The notes under the pieces were generated by a model, which was not told where the DNA came from, searched no databases, and saw nothing but the letters and a program-made list of their open reading frames with translations. Shown piece after piece: positions 62,752-64,000 of a DNA stretch of 64,000 bases. The position numbers and the translations under genes were made by a program. Location of the stretch: positions 1-64,000 of the forward strand of contig LUJN01000020.1 of NCBI GenBank assembly GCA_001689445.1, in the 5' to 3' direction. This DNA comes from Bacteroidales bacterium M3 (GTDB lineage Bacteria > Bacteroidota > Bacteroidia > Bacteroidales > Muribaculaceae). The stretch's first letter is position 1. The number at the start of each line of letters is the position of its first letter.

Positions 62752-63666
62752 ATGGCACATGATCACAATCACGGGCATCACCATCACGACGCGATAGCGA
62801 CGGATGCTAATGGCAATCTCAACCGGGCATTCAAGCTCGGGATATGGCTTAACGTAGGATATGTTGCGATAGAGGGCATATTCGGGTTGATGACCGACTC
62901 TATGGGGCTGCTGTCGGACGCGGGGCACAATCTGAGCGATGTCGCGTCGCTTGTCATCGCGCTTATCGCGTTCAAGGCATCGCGGCGCAAGCCCGACGAC
63001 CGTTACACCTACGGCTACCGCCGTGCTACGGTCGACGCGTCGGTGCTCAACGCCATCATCCTGTATGTAGCCGTGGCATTTATCCTTGTCGAGAGCGTCG
63101 GCAAGTTGTTTCATCCCGCCGAGGTCGATGGCGACGTGATAGCATGGGTGGCCGGCGTAGGGGTCATCGTAAACGGCCTTACGGCCTGGCTTTTTATGAA
63201 AGACAGCAAGCGTGACCTCAATGTCAAGGGCGCCTACCTTCATATGGCGGCCGACACGCTGGTGTCGGTCGGGGTTGTGGCGTCGGGTATAATAATCCAT
63301 TTCACGGGTTGGACTCTCATTGACCCGATTGTCGGCATAGTGATAGCAGTGATGATTGGCATAGGGTCATATTCGATGTTGAGCGAGAGCCTGCGGCTGG
63401 CGCTTGACGGAGTGCCGCGCTCGATTGACATCTCTAAGGTGAGGGCGGCTATCGGGGCACTCCCCGAGGTGACGAGCTTCCATCATCTTCACGTGTGGGC
63501 AGTCAGCACCACCGAGGTGGCGATGACCGTGCACGTCGTCGTGGCTACCCCCGCTATGGTCGATGCCGCCATCCACGCCGTCCGCGAGGCCGTGCGCCCC
63601 CTCGGCATCACCCACTCCACCATCGAGGCCGAAACCTCCCCCTGCTCCCCCTGCCACTGCTCCTGA
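62752..63666 (+). CDS. Cation diffusion facilitator metal exporter (CzcD/ZitB type)
   Basis: 304 aa. Six transmembrane helices, a His-rich N-terminus (MAHDHNHGHHHHD) and the two metal-site motifs LSDAGHNLSD (TM2) and HMAADTLVS (TM5) give the HD-HD tetrahedral zinc site. A C-terminal ferredoxin-like domain (HHLHVWAVSTTE) follows and ends in a cysteine-rich tail (SPCSPCHCS), which is unusual and may chelate metal. It exports Zn2+ or Cd2+/Co2+ with proton antiport. Confidence 0.93.
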   Translation: MAHDHNHGHHHHDAIATDANGNLNRAFKLGIWLNVGYVAIEGIFGLMTDSMGLLSDAGHNLSDVASLVIALIAFKASRRKPDDRYTYGYRRATVDASVLNAIILYVAVAFILVESVGKLFHPAEVDGDVIAWVAGVGVIVNGLTAWLFMKDSKRDLNVKGAYLHMAADTLVSVGVVASGIIIHFTGWTLIDPIVGIVIAVMIGIGSYSMLSESLRLALDGVPRSIDISKVRAAIGALPEVTSFHHLHVWAVSTTEVAMTVHVVVATPAMVDAAIHAVREAVRPLGITHSTIEAETSPCSPCHCS

Positions 63667-63668
63667 CA

Positions 63669-63879
63669 AGTTCAAAGTTCAGAGTTCAGAGTTCAGAGTG
63701 CACAGTGTAGGGGCGCGATACATAGTGCTCGCAGCGACAAAGCATACCCCGTAGAGCATATGCACGCATAGCATACGGCGATTTGCGAACCAGTCCGTAC
63801 GTCTGACAATGCAAACATACGGACTGGTTCCTAAAAATTGTGCCTGAACTCGGCCCTTTGGATTTTGAACTGTGCACTC
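63669..63879. repeat. AGTTCA repeats and inverted-repeat element after the CDF gene
   Basis: GTTCAAAGTTCAGAGTTCAG runs at 63670-63689, and GAGTGCACAGT (63696-63706) is inverted as ACTGTGCACTC (63869-63879). Between them, AACCAGTCCGTA (63788-63799) and TACGGACTGGTT (63818-63829) form a 12-bp hairpin. The 211-bp stretch between the two convergent genes has no coding sequence and looks like a miniature repeat element. Confidence 0.6.
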
Positions 63880-63882
63880 GTT

Positions 63883-64000
63883 TTAGGAGTGGGGGATTTT
63901 GAGGCGTTGGCCGGCTTGGATTTTGTTGCCGGAGATGCCGTTGGCCTTTTGGATTTCCTTGATGGATACGCCACGGTATTTGTTGGCGATTTGTGTGAGA
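63883..64000 (-). CDS. C-terminal end of a LysM-domain protein (cut by the window edge)
   Basis: The last 38 codons are seen, ending at TAA (63883-63885). The reading frame gives LTQIANKYRGVSIKEIQKANGI then SGNKIQAGQRLKIP, the LysM peptidoglycan-binding fold's second half. The rest, probably a lytic transglycosylase or other wall enzyme, lies beyond the window. Confidence 0.85.
   Translation of the reverse strand, partial: LTQIANKYRGVSIKEIQKANGISGNKIQAGQRLKIPHS

Overview
The window comes from a Bacteroidales chromosome, most likely a gut lineage close to Muribaculaceae. The grounds are the recurring TAnnTTTG -7 promoter elements, the SusA-like amylase, BspA-type leucine-rich-repeat proteins, the PII-like protein paired with an RND pump, an NfnAB pair, lipoprotein-rich secretion and a CXXX-repeat radical-SAM peptide locus. 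No rRNA, CRISPR array, intact insertion sequence, prophage or replication origin is visible. One tRNA is present, tRNA-Leu(TAG).

The most remarkable region is 286-5688, on the minus strand. It is a tight eight-gene run, read from 5688 down to 286. The first gene encodes a 92-residue precursor peptide with eleven cysteines, exactly one every four residues, behind a leader that looks like a twin-arginine signal. Two tandem radical SAM/SPASM enzymes follow, then a SPASM-only maturase-like protein, a secreted protein of unknown function, a small modification-system protein, tatA and tatC. Genes from the second onward overlap or nearly touch. A hairpin separates the precursor from its enzymes, and a 177-bp nested palindrome lies upstream. 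I read this as a peptide-modification system with a dedicated Tat exporter, so that a cross-linked peptide can leave the cytoplasm already folded.

Region by region: 6154-7194 holds a flavodoxin and a small membrane protein. 7332-11552 holds an M48 protease, a DEAD-box helicase and a short DXS-type enzyme. 11769-17938 (minus) holds an M3 peptidase, two membrane-anchored endonuclease/exonuclease/phosphatase-fold proteins and two rhomboids. 18183-19017 holds HU, a small membrane protein and the tRNA. 19123-25113 (minus) is a complete RND efflux operon (tolC-type, adaptor, pump, PII-like protein). 25333-28597 holds tcdA and the hybrid malic enzyme. 28944-41390 is rich in starch/glycan enzymes (modular GH13, six-hairpin glycosidase, SusA-like GH13) interrupted by crcB and nfnAB. 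41517-49280 holds a SPOR lipoprotein, a large membrane protein, a tiny lipoprotein, SulP, an orphan histidine kinase, a DUF3108-like protein and thymidine kinase. 49354-53976 (minus) is a topoisomerase subunit A operon. 54108-59513 holds an adaptor plus outer-membrane channel without a pump and two tandem BspA-like proteins. 59643-64000 holds glyS, lemA, an FKBP lipoprotein, a CDF metal exporter and the end of a LysM protein.

Two hairpin repeat families are scattered between genes. One has a fixed GTAG-to-GCG frame around a 9-nt word that differs at each place (28, 80, 33284, 41420). The other, at 35701, 35776, 54031 and in part 17975, carries a TATCTTTG promoter element and compensating stem changes. 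All assignments are read by eye from sequence. No database search was run.
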